Shown here: in pieces, positions 1 to 14,200 of the stretch
How the letters are laid out: each line of letters begins with the position of its first letter
How positions within the stretch are numbered: the stretch's first letter is position 1
Source: Intoshia linei
Lineage: Eukaryota; Orthonectida; Rhopaluridae
Assembly (NCBI GenBank): GCA_001642005.1
Contig: LWCA01000030.1
Coordinates: 1 to 64,000 of the forward strand
DNA length: 64,000 nt
Direction: 5' to 3'
Translations under genes and position numbers: made by a program
The notes under the pieces: generated by a model
Seen by the model: the letters and a program-made list of their open reading frames with translations, nothing else
The model's database searches: none
Told to the model about the DNA's origin: nothing

Positions 1-278
1 TCTGAAACCACTGCAGGATCTACAAATGTTGAAGGCATAATTGGTGCCATAGGACGAACGTATTCAGATTCACCTAAAACCACCGCAGGATCTACAAATG
101 TTGAAGGCATAATTGGTGCCATATTAGTAAAGACAGAATGACCATGTCCAGTTGAATCAGTTACTATATTTATGTATCTATCAATATATAATTAAATTAA
201 ACCAATTTGGGCAGGAAATGCAAAAATAATTGATAAACTGCAAACCAGTAGAAAGATACTATTTAACTTGAAATTCAT
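1..278 (-). CDS. Secreted tandem-repeat protein, 5' part (runs off the left edge)
   Basis: Seen: exon 1 (278-203) begins with ATG and encodes a classic signal peptide: a short basic start, a hydrophobic core (IFLLVCSLSIIFAF), then PAQI. A 39-nt GT-AG intron (202-164) in phase 1 joins exon 2 (163-1), which stays open to the window edge. Exon 2 holds almost two copies of a 24-residue unit beginning MAPIMPSTFVDPAVV and ending YVRP; the DNA repeat period is 72 bp (copies start near 5 and 77 on the + strand). A histidine/glycine stretch (STGHGHS) precedes the repeats. Inference: an exported structural or coat-like repeat protein. I do not recognise the family, and the number of repeats is unknown because the gene continues outside. 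The + strand is also open here, but without a start codon or signal peptide. Confidence 0.6.
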
Positions 279-1025
279 TTTTTTATTTTAAACTTAATGT
301 GGCTAAATTTAATTTCAAATAATAAAATGTATTTATAATATAGTCTAATTACATTGAACAAATTTTATAAGGTCACTATTTAATTATAGTTCTTTAAAAT
401 TAACAAAGTTTTTCTTTTTTTATGCTTTATTTTAATCTATATTGAAAGTTAGAATTGATTTGTTTATCCATGCAGAAAATTTAGTTTATTAAAGATTTGA
501 ATATTTAAATTTAATTTAAAATAATTAAAATGTATTCCTCTGTTCATGTAATTCATGCGAAAGGAACGGAATTACTATTAACTATCTACATAACGTTTTA
601 ATGATCAAAAATTCAGTTAATTTTAGAAATCTAATCTAGTTTAACAATACAATTAAAAATTATTAATGCTCGATAGTACATAGTATTTTCAAATCAAAGT
701 ATGTATGGAATATTATGACAAATGACGCTATTAAAGATTATTTTGACCGTAAAAACATATTTAGGATGTATATATGTAATGTGGGTTATAATAAAATTAA
801 TTGACTGTTGGTAGAGTAAACTCTCCATATAAAAACACTCTATATGAAAACAACTTGTTCAATTTTCAATATTTACATATTGCATTAAATAAGTACAAAA
901 TGAGATTTCAATCTTAGGCATTAGACTATAAACACGCTTATTTATCTATTATTTTTAATTTTTTTGAAACGCATGAAATAATTTACATTGATGACATGCT
1001 ATTTTTGCTTGAAAATTTAATTGCT

Positions 1026-1171
1026 TAAGTGGCCAAAAAAATACGTAGTGTCACTTTTAATTTAGTTAAAGTGGCCAGAAAAATACGTACTATCACTTTT
1101 AGTTTATTTGGAATAAATTTTAAGCCGAAAATTTTTGTTCGTCACTATAGATAAGTAGTTTTGGCTTTTCA
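1026..1171 (+). repeat. Truncated foldback MITE copies (AGTGGCC family)
   Basis: Two left ends in tandem, AAGTGGCCAAAAAAATACGT at 1,026 and TAAAGTGGCCAGAAAAATAC at 1,067. The second continues into the same core as the complete copy at 8,721-8,878 (AAGCCGAAAATTTTT, then GATAAGTAGTTTTGGCTTT). The matching right end is absent. Confidence 0.65.
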
Positions 1172-1359
1172 TGACTATCTTTTCTTGATTTCTCCGGTCC
1201 ATTTGGCGGCCACTTCTTTACGTATTTAAAACTAACCTGACAGTTTTATAATTCGTACAAACAAAAGCTAGCTTTACTGAGGAAAGACTTTTTAATTTAT
1301 TAAACAATGAGTGTATGATGTCAATTAAAACGATCAAATTATAGTTAAACACTTAAAAA

Positions 1360-1725
1360 TCGTCAAGATTTTAAAAATTATCACAGAATTTTTTGTATTT
1401 TAAAAAAATTTTGGACATGTCTTATACAGAACTTTAACAGACATTTTAATAACAAAAGATAATTTTTGGTTTTTTATTATTAAGTTGTAAGTTTTTGAGG
1501 CTGAAATTTACGACAATGATAAAAATTTTAAAACGCGTCCGAGCATGTATATTTTATCAAAGTTTTCGTTAGAATCTAATCTAACATCTAATGTTATTTT
1601 TAAACAAAAGTGAAAATTGGGGTTTTTTAGATTCTGCGACTGTTAATTTTTTAAATATACGGTAAGATACAGAAGGACACACCGACATTCAATTTTTAAC
1701 ATTATAATATTATAAGTATAGGATA
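1360..1725 (+). repeat. Dispersed repeat with CA-rich tail, diverged copy
   Basis: Diverged member of the family best seen at 15,190, 42,010, 53,245 and 56,670. It ends in the shared tail pattern (ACGGTAAGATACAGAAGGAC, a polypyrimidine-flanked TTCAATTTT, then ATAATATTATAAG). Confidence 0.4.
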
Positions 1726-2291
1726 AATGAAACAGTTATGTCAAAAGTTTAAGCCTGGTTATTTCATTTAACCCACTTCTAGCTTCACAGTCACAGCTTA
1801 CGTAACTGGGAATGCGTAAGGATTTTGCGTATTGTATGTTGTTATTATACAATTTTCTAATTTTCTTGCTTCCTGAATATTAAATTAAATTAAATTTCTA
1901 AAAATTCGCATAAATTTTGCACTCCACCCAAATTGACGAAAAAAAAAATGATATCGGCGTTTCCCAAGTTGGAAATCCAAATAAATACGTATAACAAATT
2001 ATTAAAAATAAAAAAATTGTGAGATTAATTAAAATCTGCTACTTTTCGTCAAGCCAAATGCAACATATAGCTTAACATTAATAAATTATTAAATTTTACG
2101 CTCATTTATTAATATTGTCATTTTATAAGTATCTGTATTTATCTTGCTAAGTTATTCATCACAAATATAAGCAAATATAAACAAATTAAATTTTTATTAT
2201 TTTTTCAATTTCAAAGTTATTATTGATGATATATAAATCATGGTGATCAAATCCATATAAAAAAACAAACAATATTTTCATTATACCATTA

Positions 2292-5200
2292 ATGGAAAAT
2301 CCAGTTCCACTCGATTCTGCAAGATCAAGACTGAAGGAACGAAAAAAGGCTATAAAATTAAATAGACCTAGAACTAGAACTGCGAGAAAAGTATATTTCA
2401 AAACACCTCAAATTGTTTAATTAACTAATTTAGGAAGCAACTCAAGATGGAATTATCAAAACATTGTTAAGTCGAAAATACAGAAAGTCTATAACTAAAA
2501 CAACGATAGACTTTGAAGCCTTAAATGTAAGTTTGAAAGTAAAAAAATTTGTTTGATATTAATGAATTTTTCATATTAATAATATTCAAGTATACAATGT
2601 ATATTTTATAGGAAAATGCCGTCAGCATACTTGAAAAATCTGAACAAAAGATAAAACTTTTATCAATTATTAAAAACGCTGATGTAATAATTATTTAATT
2701 AATATCCCATAATGGTCATTTGAACATCTAAATGAATGATTAGGCAATTTCGGAAACACAAAAGGTGGACTTTTTTTCTAGAACTTGGCAAGAAGATGCC
2801 AGATTAGATAAAAATTTAGAAAAAAATGATGATTATGTCATAGACATGGAAGCAATACAAAAAGAAGTCAAAATCGACATGGATCCAGATAAATCAAGAA
2901 AAGATAGCCATGAAATAAATTTATCTAAACCTATTGGTCGAGATGGTATTTTTTTGATTTTATGAGATAAAAATATTATATCTGATAGCATCTAATTAAA
3001 ACTTAATTTATTAACCTGTAAATAAAAATAGACAGTTCAGATTTCAGTAAAGATTTTGAAGTGAATGTTGATGGAAAATTGTACAATTTTGTTCCATCAG
3101 AGTATGTTTCTTGGTCAGATCGATTCGATTTAGAAAAAAAAAATTATTTCGTTACTTCTTCAAAGAAAGGTTTACTTATATAGTTTTGATTTGACTTATA
3201 TTTATTCTAGTTGTCATCAATGAAAAATTAAACGACAGAGAACTTTATTATAAAGAAACCGAAGGGTTTTTTGTTGGAGATAGACCATTTATTAATAGGA
3301 GTAATCTTAATCGTATTGAAAATCGAATTGTAAAACAAAATGTAAAAGTAATTTTAAATTTTTCGAAATTAAATTAAAAAACAAATACGTATTCTACTAT
3401 ACAGATCCATTATGTGGTTCGCGACATATTTACATCTTTTCAATATAACTGAATACATCATTTATTCTTTGAAAATCTTAATTTTTATTTATTTTATTGA
3501 AAAATTTTACTTTACAAATAGGGTAATGAAAAAAAATTTTGGGCGAATAATGAACCCGGTTAATGAAGGAATGAGCTAATAGTGGAGGCTTGACTGTACT
3601 AATTTTGGTATTATCAAATTAAATAAACCTAGTTGCTAAAAATCAAGATTTTCAATTTTTTTTGTGCCTCGGTTTTAAATTATGATTTTAGGATATCTCA
3701 TGGTTTGAAGCTGACGGAAATGTTCTTACTGAAACTAATTTAATCGATGAAACTGAAGTTGAATATTATAATATATTTGATGTGGATTCAAAAGTTAAAG
3801 AAACATATTACACAGAAGTAATTTAATTTTAGAAATATGAATATTATAATATTCGTATATTTGTAATTCTTGTGGAGCCCGAAATAATCAGGCTTTACGA
3901 GCATAGGGCGTCAAAATGTTTTATTATCGGCTATATTTTTTTAGTGGATTACTATCCATAAATCATGGCTAATATTTGGTGTATTTCCCCGATATATCCA
4001 GGGGCGGGTTCAAGGGGTGCAGAAGGTGCAGTTGCACCCCTAAAGTTTTAATTAATGTTTTGTAAAAGAACTAAAAAAGGTTTTAATTTATTAAAACAAC
4101 ATAGATGGCGCATAACATTAAATTTTTTTATTTATGCGAAAAAATACAAATTTGGAAACTATTGTATAACAACCTTTAAATGAAATTAAAAGAGACGCAC
4201 CTAAAATTTTTTTTGTCTAAGGCGAAGTTAAATATATTGCTCGCTTCGCTCGCATCCTATTAACTAGCCTCTTGGATCCGCCTCTGGTCAGTTAGGGTTA
4301 GTGGCGACCCTGACTCAAAATCCTTACTCGTAATATTATCATGTTACCATATAAATTATTTATAGGTAAATTATTATCAATAAAATATACAAAATGGAAA
4401 CTTAAATAGTATGGTAACGAACTCGACTTACAATTAATTTTTTTTTGTATAATGTACATTGTACATTGTACATATATTCTAATAGCCTTGATTTTATAGC
4501 AATATCGTGCTATATTTTTGTGTGTAATGCATGTTTATTTTCTACATCTTTTAGTAATTCCTTTTCTATAAATATTCTCGACAAACTCGACAGTCTTTGT
4601 TGGGTCATGCTACACCTCAAGTAAGATCTAATTCTGTTTAAATTAGAAAAACTTCTGTCACTCGATACAGAAGTAACAGGAATAGTAAGTAACATTTTGA
4701 TCAGTTTCACACTTTCAGGTAAAGTTTGATTTGTAATAATGTTCTTATTTTTTAGATAACTGTAATTGTAAATAATTTTTATAAAAGTATAGATTTAATA
4801 ATAAATATTATTTTATTCGTTTATTACTGTCTATTAGTATTTTGTAGTAATACACTGAGACATATTTACTAATACTAAATTTTAAAAAAATAATTATGAA
4901 ATTTTTGAATTTTGCCAAAACGTTGACTCGCGCTGAGCACTAGTAACACGAGGTCGAGAGTCCCCACTGAGTAGCGTATCAATTAGGATTTTTTGAAAAT
5001 TTTCGAATTTTCTCCATGTTGAGTATTCATTATAATATTTATATTAATAACAATATTAATATTTGTTAATATAATTAATAATTATTAATTAATGATTGAC
5101 ATGACATTTTCAAAAAAAGATTAAATAGTATTTTGTCTGTAATCTGTATTGGTTGTAATTTTTTTAAAAATAGGGTAATCTGAAGATTTTATGTAAAAAT

Positions 5201-8200
5201 ACAATTTTTGAAGTGGCGATTTAGTATGATTTTGATGGTTTTAAAAAATATCCCGAATATATGTGTTATGAAATTGTTAAACTTTTTTTATTTTAAAAAA
5301 AAGTAATTTGCGATTTTGACCCTAAAAGACTCAATTTCAGAAAATAAAATTTAAAATAAAAATCACTCTCGAAATACTGTATTAGAATTGGTTTTTTTTT
5401 AATTAAGCACTGTATCAGAAATTGTGTTTAATTCTAGAACTCTCAGTGTTATAATCAAACGGTAACACACATACATTATTTTTTATATAATTAAAGGATT
5501 ATATTGTAATTGATCATTAACAGTATTATTTTAACAACAAGAAGGGTAGAGCACAGTGATTAGAAATTTTTTTACAGTAAAAATCATATTGAACTTATAT
5601 AAATATCAATTTGTCGTTTTAAACGATTGCTCTTTATGTAGCGGTGTAACTATTTATGAAAACTGATATAAAATGTCGCTTAAATTTTTTACATTTCGAA
5701 AATTTTATCTAAACCTAAAATGTTATGATTAAAAATCACTATAATTTCTGTTTTAAAAATAATAATAATTTTTATTTAGGCAGTAATCGAAAGAGTAGAT
5801 TATTCACTAATCGATGGTAAAATTGATTCAACAAAGTGTTATGAACTCATCGTTGATATCAATACAATCAAATTTAATCATCATCACTTATTCAGTAAAG
5901 AACATACTATTGCTAGAAAATTAGAATCTTACTATAATGCATATTTACAAAAACAAAAAGTAAAAAATATTTCATATCTCACAAATAAAATTAAATCTAT
6001 ACGAAAAGTAATGCACGCTACTGATATGGAACAAGTAAAAACTAAAGAAAAAATTGAAGAAATTATTGAAGAAAAACAAGATCAAGATCAAGACAATCAA
6101 TCACTAATAATACCCCAATTAAAAAAAAAGGAAAGTAAATTAGAAATCTATACAAATCAAGAAGACAATGATAGTTTTAAAGCATATCATAATGAACTCA
6201 AGTAAACTTTTTAATCGTTGATTTTTGAATTACATAAAATACAGTTAAGGTTGACAAATTTACTTGAATTAAATGAAAAAGTCAATCGTTTAATAATGTC
6301 ATTATTTGCAATTTTCCTTAAAAAACGTGACATGTCCTTTATTGTAAAAATTTTAATAGGTTTTTCAGAAAAATTATATTTACACTAATAAATGTAGTTT
6401 GAAATAATTAATATATCTGAAAACATAATATAATTTAGAAAATACATTTATGAACGAAAAATTGAAATGATTTCTTACACCAATATTATTACTGAAATTT
6501 TAAGACTATGGAAAATAATCAAACAAATGCGACAATCTCAAAAATATATTAACACTAACGTTAAACTATATATTAAAAAGTATGATTTATCATTTTTATG
6601 CATATTGCGGTCTGTAAAATGATCCAGTACGGGTCATACCTCATTTTCTCATCAATTTAGTAAATGATATAAAATCGTTACTTTTCTAAAATGTAACATT
6701 CTTTTATATGTGTGTCTATAATAGAGTCATTCAAAACGAGTATATTATCAATATATATAATGTACTTATGAGCAGTGGCGACTCTCCAACTCGGGTTACT
6801 CGGGCAAAGCCCGAGTTGATATTTTTGAGTATTAAATTTCTTAATAATTATTAAATTAATTTCTAATTTGTAAATATGAGCACAATTATATATTCAGATT
6901 TTGAAATTCAGAAAAAATTATTCACTTGACAATCACTGAGCGAAATATTTCCATAAATGTTTAAATCAATTTAAAATTTAAATACATAACTCTGGCATAT
7001 TTAAATTTGCCCAATAAATAAATCTATAGATTAAATTTATACAGCGGTTACATCTAAAATTTTGAGAAATTATTTATATCTTAGTTATGTTAATTTAAAA
7101 AAAATAATATTATTTGACATTTATATTGTATTACACCCATAATGTTGTTTAATATGTTTTAATATTAAAATATATTATAACTTTTGATTAGAATAAATAT
7201 AAATAAAACAAATTACGATAATGAAATGAAACAAGAAATTACATATCAAGCTCTGGAAGAAAAAAGAATTTTAAGAATGAAATATTCCCAAGATATGACG
7301 TATTACAAACAACAACTGGAAAAATGGCAAGCTCAAAAATCAATAGTAAAAATAAATTTAATTCGTTTATTTCATAATATTTTTTATTAAAAACCTCAGA
7401 AGTGAGACACGGTGTTGTTAGTGATTGTGCCGGGAAAAAAACCGAAACAAAAGTCCCGAGATATTTAATAATTTTCGGGAATTAAATTTCCCGGAATTTT
7501 TACGATTTTCCAAAATTTCCCGAAAAAAATTGAGACATATATGTATTTGATTTATGTTTGTTATTACTATGAAAATATGATTATATTATATTTAAAATTT
7601 ACGATTTCAAATTCCCACCACTAATAAAATTTAATCAAAAATACCATTTTAAGCCCTCATGGAAAAATTGACTTACACCGCTACTCTTCAAAAATCCGAT
7701 TTTACAAAATCTTATGAAAAAAATCCACTTCATCAAACCACAAATAGAAAATCTAATTTTACAGCCCTTAATGGAAAAATATCCTTTTTTCAGTACTTTT
7801 TTTAAAAACTTCTTATTCCAACCACAAATTACTAACGCTTAAGGGAATTATCCTCTTTTTCTAATATTATTTTGAAAAATATTATGAGTTGTTACGAACT
7901 CGAACGCTATCATCAAGATTGTTACAATTAAAGGAACCCTTATGACCGTTCAACCTACGTAAACACAAAATGAAAGAAATTTCCCAACTGCTTCTAATTT
8001 CGTTAAAAAACGTTGAACGCGTTTAAAAGATGTTTAAAATTTGTAAATTTGAATCTAATATTTGTGTTATTTTATTAATTAAATTTCTTTTTGTTTCTAA
8101 AATTAATTAAGGTCTCTAAAATTTTTAATGCTTCTGTTATATATGAATAAAAATTTTTTATTTTTCCCGGGAAATCACAATCACTAGTTGTTGTTTCTAC

Positions 8201-11200
8201 CAATAATTATTCAAAAAAATATTAAAAAGACCTAAATTAGTTAATTTTTCTCCTAATGTAAATTATATGAAAGTTCATATATCATTTTAGCTTATTTTTA
8301 GATAAAAATATTTGTAAAGATTTTCTTAATTTTGGTTAAATTCATTAAATTGTTTTTTTGGGAGTTTCATAATTTAATGTGCATCATCTTGTTTAAAGTA
8401 ACAATTTTTTTCTTTGATTTATTGGTTATTTTTGATTTAAATAAGAACGATTTTCGAGGACACTGTTCTCACGACACGCGTAAATAGTTCAAAAATATTT
8501 TAAGTTATATCAATCTTATAATTATTTATTATTGTTACATTTATTGATTGATAGAATGAAAAAGAAAAAAGAATTGAATTACCTAAAAAACCAAAAAAAT
8601 CGGATGCCAATGTCAATAAGGCTGAAATAAAACAAAATATAGCCAGTTATTGGCCCGATATAGGTATATTTGCTAACAATATTTGTATGTAAACACCACT
8701 AATAATATCATGATATTAATTAAAGTGGCCAGAAACATACGTACTATCACTTTTAGTTTATTTGGAATATATTTTAAGCCGAAAATTTTTATTCGTCATC
8801 ATAGATAAGTAGTTTTGGCTTTACATTTATCACCAAATAAAATAAAATTGATAGTACGTATTTTTTCTGGCCACTTTACATTAATGCTTGTACATTGCAC
8901 AAAAAAATAAAAAGGAAAAAAAAGGAGTAAAAAGTACGAAGGGCTTTCATTTGTTTTATTTTTTTATTATCATAAAATAATAAATGTAATAATATTATAT
9001 ATTTGTTTATTATATAATTATATAAATAATTAATACAATGTATATAATAGAAAAATACATATATATACCTGTATAATACTAGTGTCATCATCTCTTTGAT
9101 GGATGGCACATTTTACAATTTTGATATAATGTAGTTATTGTGGTTATCAAAATTTATCATATACTTGTATAAAATGGAATATCTATATGCAGGAATTGGA
9201 ATTAATTGATTGCAAATTGACCAATTTAATTAGTATCAATGAAAAGTTGTTAATATTTTATTATACAATGCCAAACTATTTTAGTTGCATTATATTTTAT
9301 TAGCAAAATGTATTTAGAAAATATTTTTATATTATTTATTTTATTTATTCCTTCGACTTTGGAAATAAAATTGTTTCTGAAAATAAATAAGGCATGGTGG
9401 GACTGTGATACGCTAGAACGAGTGTTGACAGTGTCAACTTGACAACTTAATATTGTAATTTTTGAACTACATAAAAAAATTTAATTAATGTTTTAATCCA
9501 ATTCATCAATAAAAGGATTCAATTTATATTTTTTCAGTTATATGAAAAAGCCAATTAATTGAAAAATTAATATTTTACAAAAAATTAGTTGGTTTATACC
9601 AAATAATTAATTGCTATCAATTATTTCCAATTCCTGTATTTTCCATATAATTCGAATAATTCCTGTGTTTTCTTTTAATTTAAAAATAAAACGTCCTAGA
9701 AATAAAAAACAAATAATTTAGTACAGTTTTTCTAGATTAATATTTTATCGTAAATTCATTCTCAGAAATTAAGACGATCAGTATCAAAAACCTAAACAAC
9801 CTCTTTTTCTAAACGAAAAGAATATTCCTAGAATTTTAAAAAAAAATAAATTCTAAGACAATATTAAAATAATTTTCAATCTGCTAATATTGATAATTTA
9901 CAGTTTATTTTATTGTGTCTTTGACGGAATGGTATCCTCTAGTAAAAAGATAAGGACCCATGTATTATACCGTAATCATTTGTATCATATCATCAATTTT
10001 TGGTAAAAATTGATCAACTTGAAATAAAAAAAAATTTATTTTGTTAATGCGAATATTTACAATAGTTGTTCAAATGTTGCGTTTCAAATTATCTCATGGA
10101 GAAACAATTACAAAAGAAGATGACTGTCCAATGTAATACTTTACAAAAATTATTTATCATCAAATTTAATACTAGCGGCTTTAGTTAGGCAACCACAAAT
10201 AAACTAACCCTTAAGGGTAAAATCCAGTTTTACCAACCCTTTATGGAAAATTTTTGATCTTTTATGAAATAGTTTATGCAATTTTATAAATCTTGCGTAA
10301 TTATTTATATAAATTCACAGTAAACCATTCAATACATAAAATATACACTTTTTCAATTCAATAAGGGTTAAGGCAATAACATTTTATATAATGAAAAAAA
10401 CTTGTCTTACAAATTTTCATTTTTTAAACTTAAATGGAATGTCATGTTTGCATAGAGCAATTTAATTCAACACCTAAAATGAAAAGAAAGCGTGTTTTAG
10501 AATCGCATAGCATAGTTGGTAAAAGTGGAATTTTCCCTTAAGCATTAGTTTATTTGTGGTTGCCTAACTAAAGCCTCTAGTATTCAATGGGATAATAAAT
10601 AATATTTTTAAATGTTTTTTATATAATTTTCAAGTGATTTAAAATAAAAAATAATCAAAATAAATAAAAGAAACAAAAATTTTTTTATAAATATTAAAAT
10701 CAAACGAAAAAATTGGATTTTTATTTTTAGCGTTGGTAGAACTGGAATTTTTCCTAACGGATTGGTAAATTTTGATTTTTAATAAAAATGGTTGGATTGA
10801 GTTGAAATTTAAAAATTTAGAATTTAAATTGGTGTCAATATTTGACATATATACTCTTTTATAACTTTTCATCAATTTTTCCTAATAGGAATTCCTAATC
10901 AAACGGGAGATTCACACCTTAACAGTGGATATTAACAGTTGAAACCTTCACATTGACCTAAAATTATATATAATTTTAAATATATTTTTTTATTTCTAAC
11001 TAATCTTTTCGATACAGTATAGTAATTTAATTATTGGACCTTGACGGTTAAATTTTCCCACTACTAATGTCATTTTCATTTTACAAAAACTATAAACTTT
11101 TAATCTATAAAATAAATAAAATATTTAATTTTAGAGAAGAAATTAAACGCAGGCATGATGTTATCAACACGAAAATTTTAGCAAAAATATATTACAATAA

Positions 11201-14200
11201 TAAATTAGCTACAATTATTCAACCAATGTAATTATCATATTATTACATTTCATAAATTATTTAGTTTATTAACACATGACTTTAATATTCAATTTTTAAC
11301 TCAATTTACTCTCAAAATTGTAGAATGGCCAAAATCAGTTGAATTAAAAGTAATTTACAATATATAATGTAGAATCAACCATTCCGGCATATTTTTTTGT
11401 ACAATATTTCGATTTTCAGCCAGTAATTTTAATACCTCTTCTTCGTTGCCGTCGTTGTAGAGCTCTACTACAAATTAAAAAATTTTATTTTACTCAGGGT
11501 ACTATTTTAAAATTTAAACAGACACGAGCCGAATGAATCAGGATTTCGCCCCTTGTAGGGCTCAAAAATTTAATATTTTGTCTTCACATCTAATTTCATG
11601 TTCAAAAATTTTTAACTGAAAAAATTTAGATTTACGAAATGAAAGGATGTTTAAGTCATGTATTATCCCGTATAAATTTGCCTATACCAGATTACAATCA
11701 AACCGTCACAAACAGCATTTTGGATTGTTTCGAGTTTAGTTCAGATATTAAAAAAATGCACCATCATACAGCCGTAGGCTCAGGTTAAAATAGTATACAA
11801 AATTATTTAATTCCACATATAGGTACAGCATTTACAGTTGATTGGCCTGCAGTAAATTTAAAAAGTTCCAGAAAGAATTTAAATGAGGATGATGGTGATA
11901 AAATGGAAAATTTAACAATGGCAGAATATACAACATTCAATTTATTTGCAAGTTTATCATGGAATGTAGACAAGAATGGAAATATTTTAGCACCAAAAAT
12001 ACAAACAAAAAATAATCAAATTTATAATTCGCTTCTTAACGTCGACCCCATAGCCGCAATCGGAATGTCAGGATTATGTAGCATGTCAAAATTAACAAAT
12101 TGGACCAACAAGAACAGAATAGATCCAAACGACCCAGTTAATGCTGAAATTGTTTACCTTTTAAAATCTTTAGAAACAAATTACACTATTAGCAATCAAG
12201 TATTTAGAGTAGAACCTTTAATAAAACCATTTAATTTCGTGGATGATATAACCTTGAATAATTCTAATCGGTTCAAATTGTTGACATTTAGACAACAGGG
12301 AATAGATAAATATGTTGGGTACACCTTTATACCAATATATAACAAGGAAGTTTCAACAAATATGATTAAACTAAATCAAAACGAAACTGTACTAGACGTT
12401 TCCATCAAAACAACGGATATCATCCAAAATAGACGAAAATCGGTTATAGCATATATGAAAAAAATTAGAGAACAAGTTATGCGCCGATATAAACTTTCAA
12501 ACAATCAGAGCGTTCTGTCTGATATTGTCGAAGAAGAAATGGTACCCAATATTGGTGAAATTTTCCCAAAAATCTTGAAATTAATGGAACCTAGAAGACC
12601 TCTCAGACCAATCCGTAAGGAAAGAAAATCAGCCACCAGTCAATTATTCTTGAGCACTGGATTAAAAGTGCTTATAAACATTGTTAGAGCGTTGGATGTA
12701 CCTGTTAGAGTAGAAAGTTTAAACAGGGATTCTAAAGACAAATATCAAAACATGGAATCATTAGTAAATCCCTTTATTCAAATCATGTTTCAACGAAAGG
12801 TTTACAATACTTTTATTGCTGATGGTCCAAATCCCAGTTGGAATGTCGAACTTGAATTGGATTATAATGCTCCAAACGGTGATTATACAATGGTCAATTT
12901 ACTGTCATCTAATGAAACCATATTTCTTTCTCTATTTGATAATTTTGTGGAAGAGTCTGTTGATGATGAATTTAGAATAAAAAATGAATCTGCATTGAAA
13001 GGAAAATTTAATAATGAAGATACTAATGTTTTTGCCAATAGTAGCAGTGTTAAGCGTCGTATCGAAAAAAGGTGGCTAGGAAATTTGGAAATACCTTTTT
13101 CGTCTTTATTTTCAAATACACATTTGGAAGGAACGTTCTGTTTAAATAAACCGCCAGTTTTGTTGGGTTATAAATTTAAGAATGAAAATAAAGATCGTTC
13201 CGGTACAGAAAAAACTTATTTAACTCTTTTTGCTACATTAGAACCTCCAGTTTCTATAGCATCCAACGTTGTACAAAGAGTATGTCTTAATGCTTAAATA
13301 TTTTAAATTCAATCATTGTATATTTTTAGTTTGACAGTAATGAAAGCGACGAAATTTTAGATTATGCTGAAAAATGGACGGCAGAATTAAATCTCAAATT
13401 TAATAATCGTTACTTTATGGTTACAGCAATTGATATTAGTGGTAGATCTGTTGTTGCTACACGTTTTTGCACGTCTGATGGAATCAAACCACCTGATGAG
13501 TTACTCACCGGAAATTCAGACGAAGAAAAATTAGTAATGCAATATTAAATTTGGTTTTAAAACAACAGTTTCTTATATAAAAATTTGTATTATCTGAAAT
13601 AATGATATCAAAACTGGATTTGATATTGGGTCCCATATAAATGCATAAAAGTCTCTGGATTTCCAAATCTAATTTTATAGAAAGTTTGAGAAACTCGGCA
13701 ATATTTTTAAATTATTGCTAAATTATTGAAAATCTTTATTTTTAAACATACAATTTTGATTATTAATGAAGTGTTTACATATCCGAATAAGTAGTTTGTA
13801 TAATGTATACTTTACATCGGTATCACATGTATCGTTTCAAATGAAGTGATTTAAAATTATCTTTAAAATTTTGCTTAGTAAACTAATATTTAGAAACGAT
13901 TGGCAAGATTTGTTTCTTTGATACCGTTTATCTCGGACGCTGAAATGTTTTCTGGTATTTGTGACATTTGGAGTACTTGTGATGTAATTTTTTATATGAT
14001 TGAAATACTTATTGTTGAATTATGTGAGGAGTGACCAACTTGTTATGACGACTAATGGGCATGAAATATCAGGTTGAATTTTTCTGTTATTAGAAATCAA
14101 TTATATTTGCTCAGATTCTATTTTAGAGTTAAAAATGATGCATTTTTTGATATATTTTATTGTATCGATTCGGACTATATATCATTTTATCTGTATGTAT

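Larger units (their letters stand above)
279..2291. other. Intergenic region between divergent genes
   Basis: Non-coding stretch between the secreted repeat protein (-) and CC2D2A (+), so it should hold both promoters. I see two truncated copies of the AGTGGCC foldback element (1,026-1,171) and a copy of the dispersed repeat with the GGTAA-CA-rich tail (about 1,360-1,725). No other gene was seen. Confidence 0.5.
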
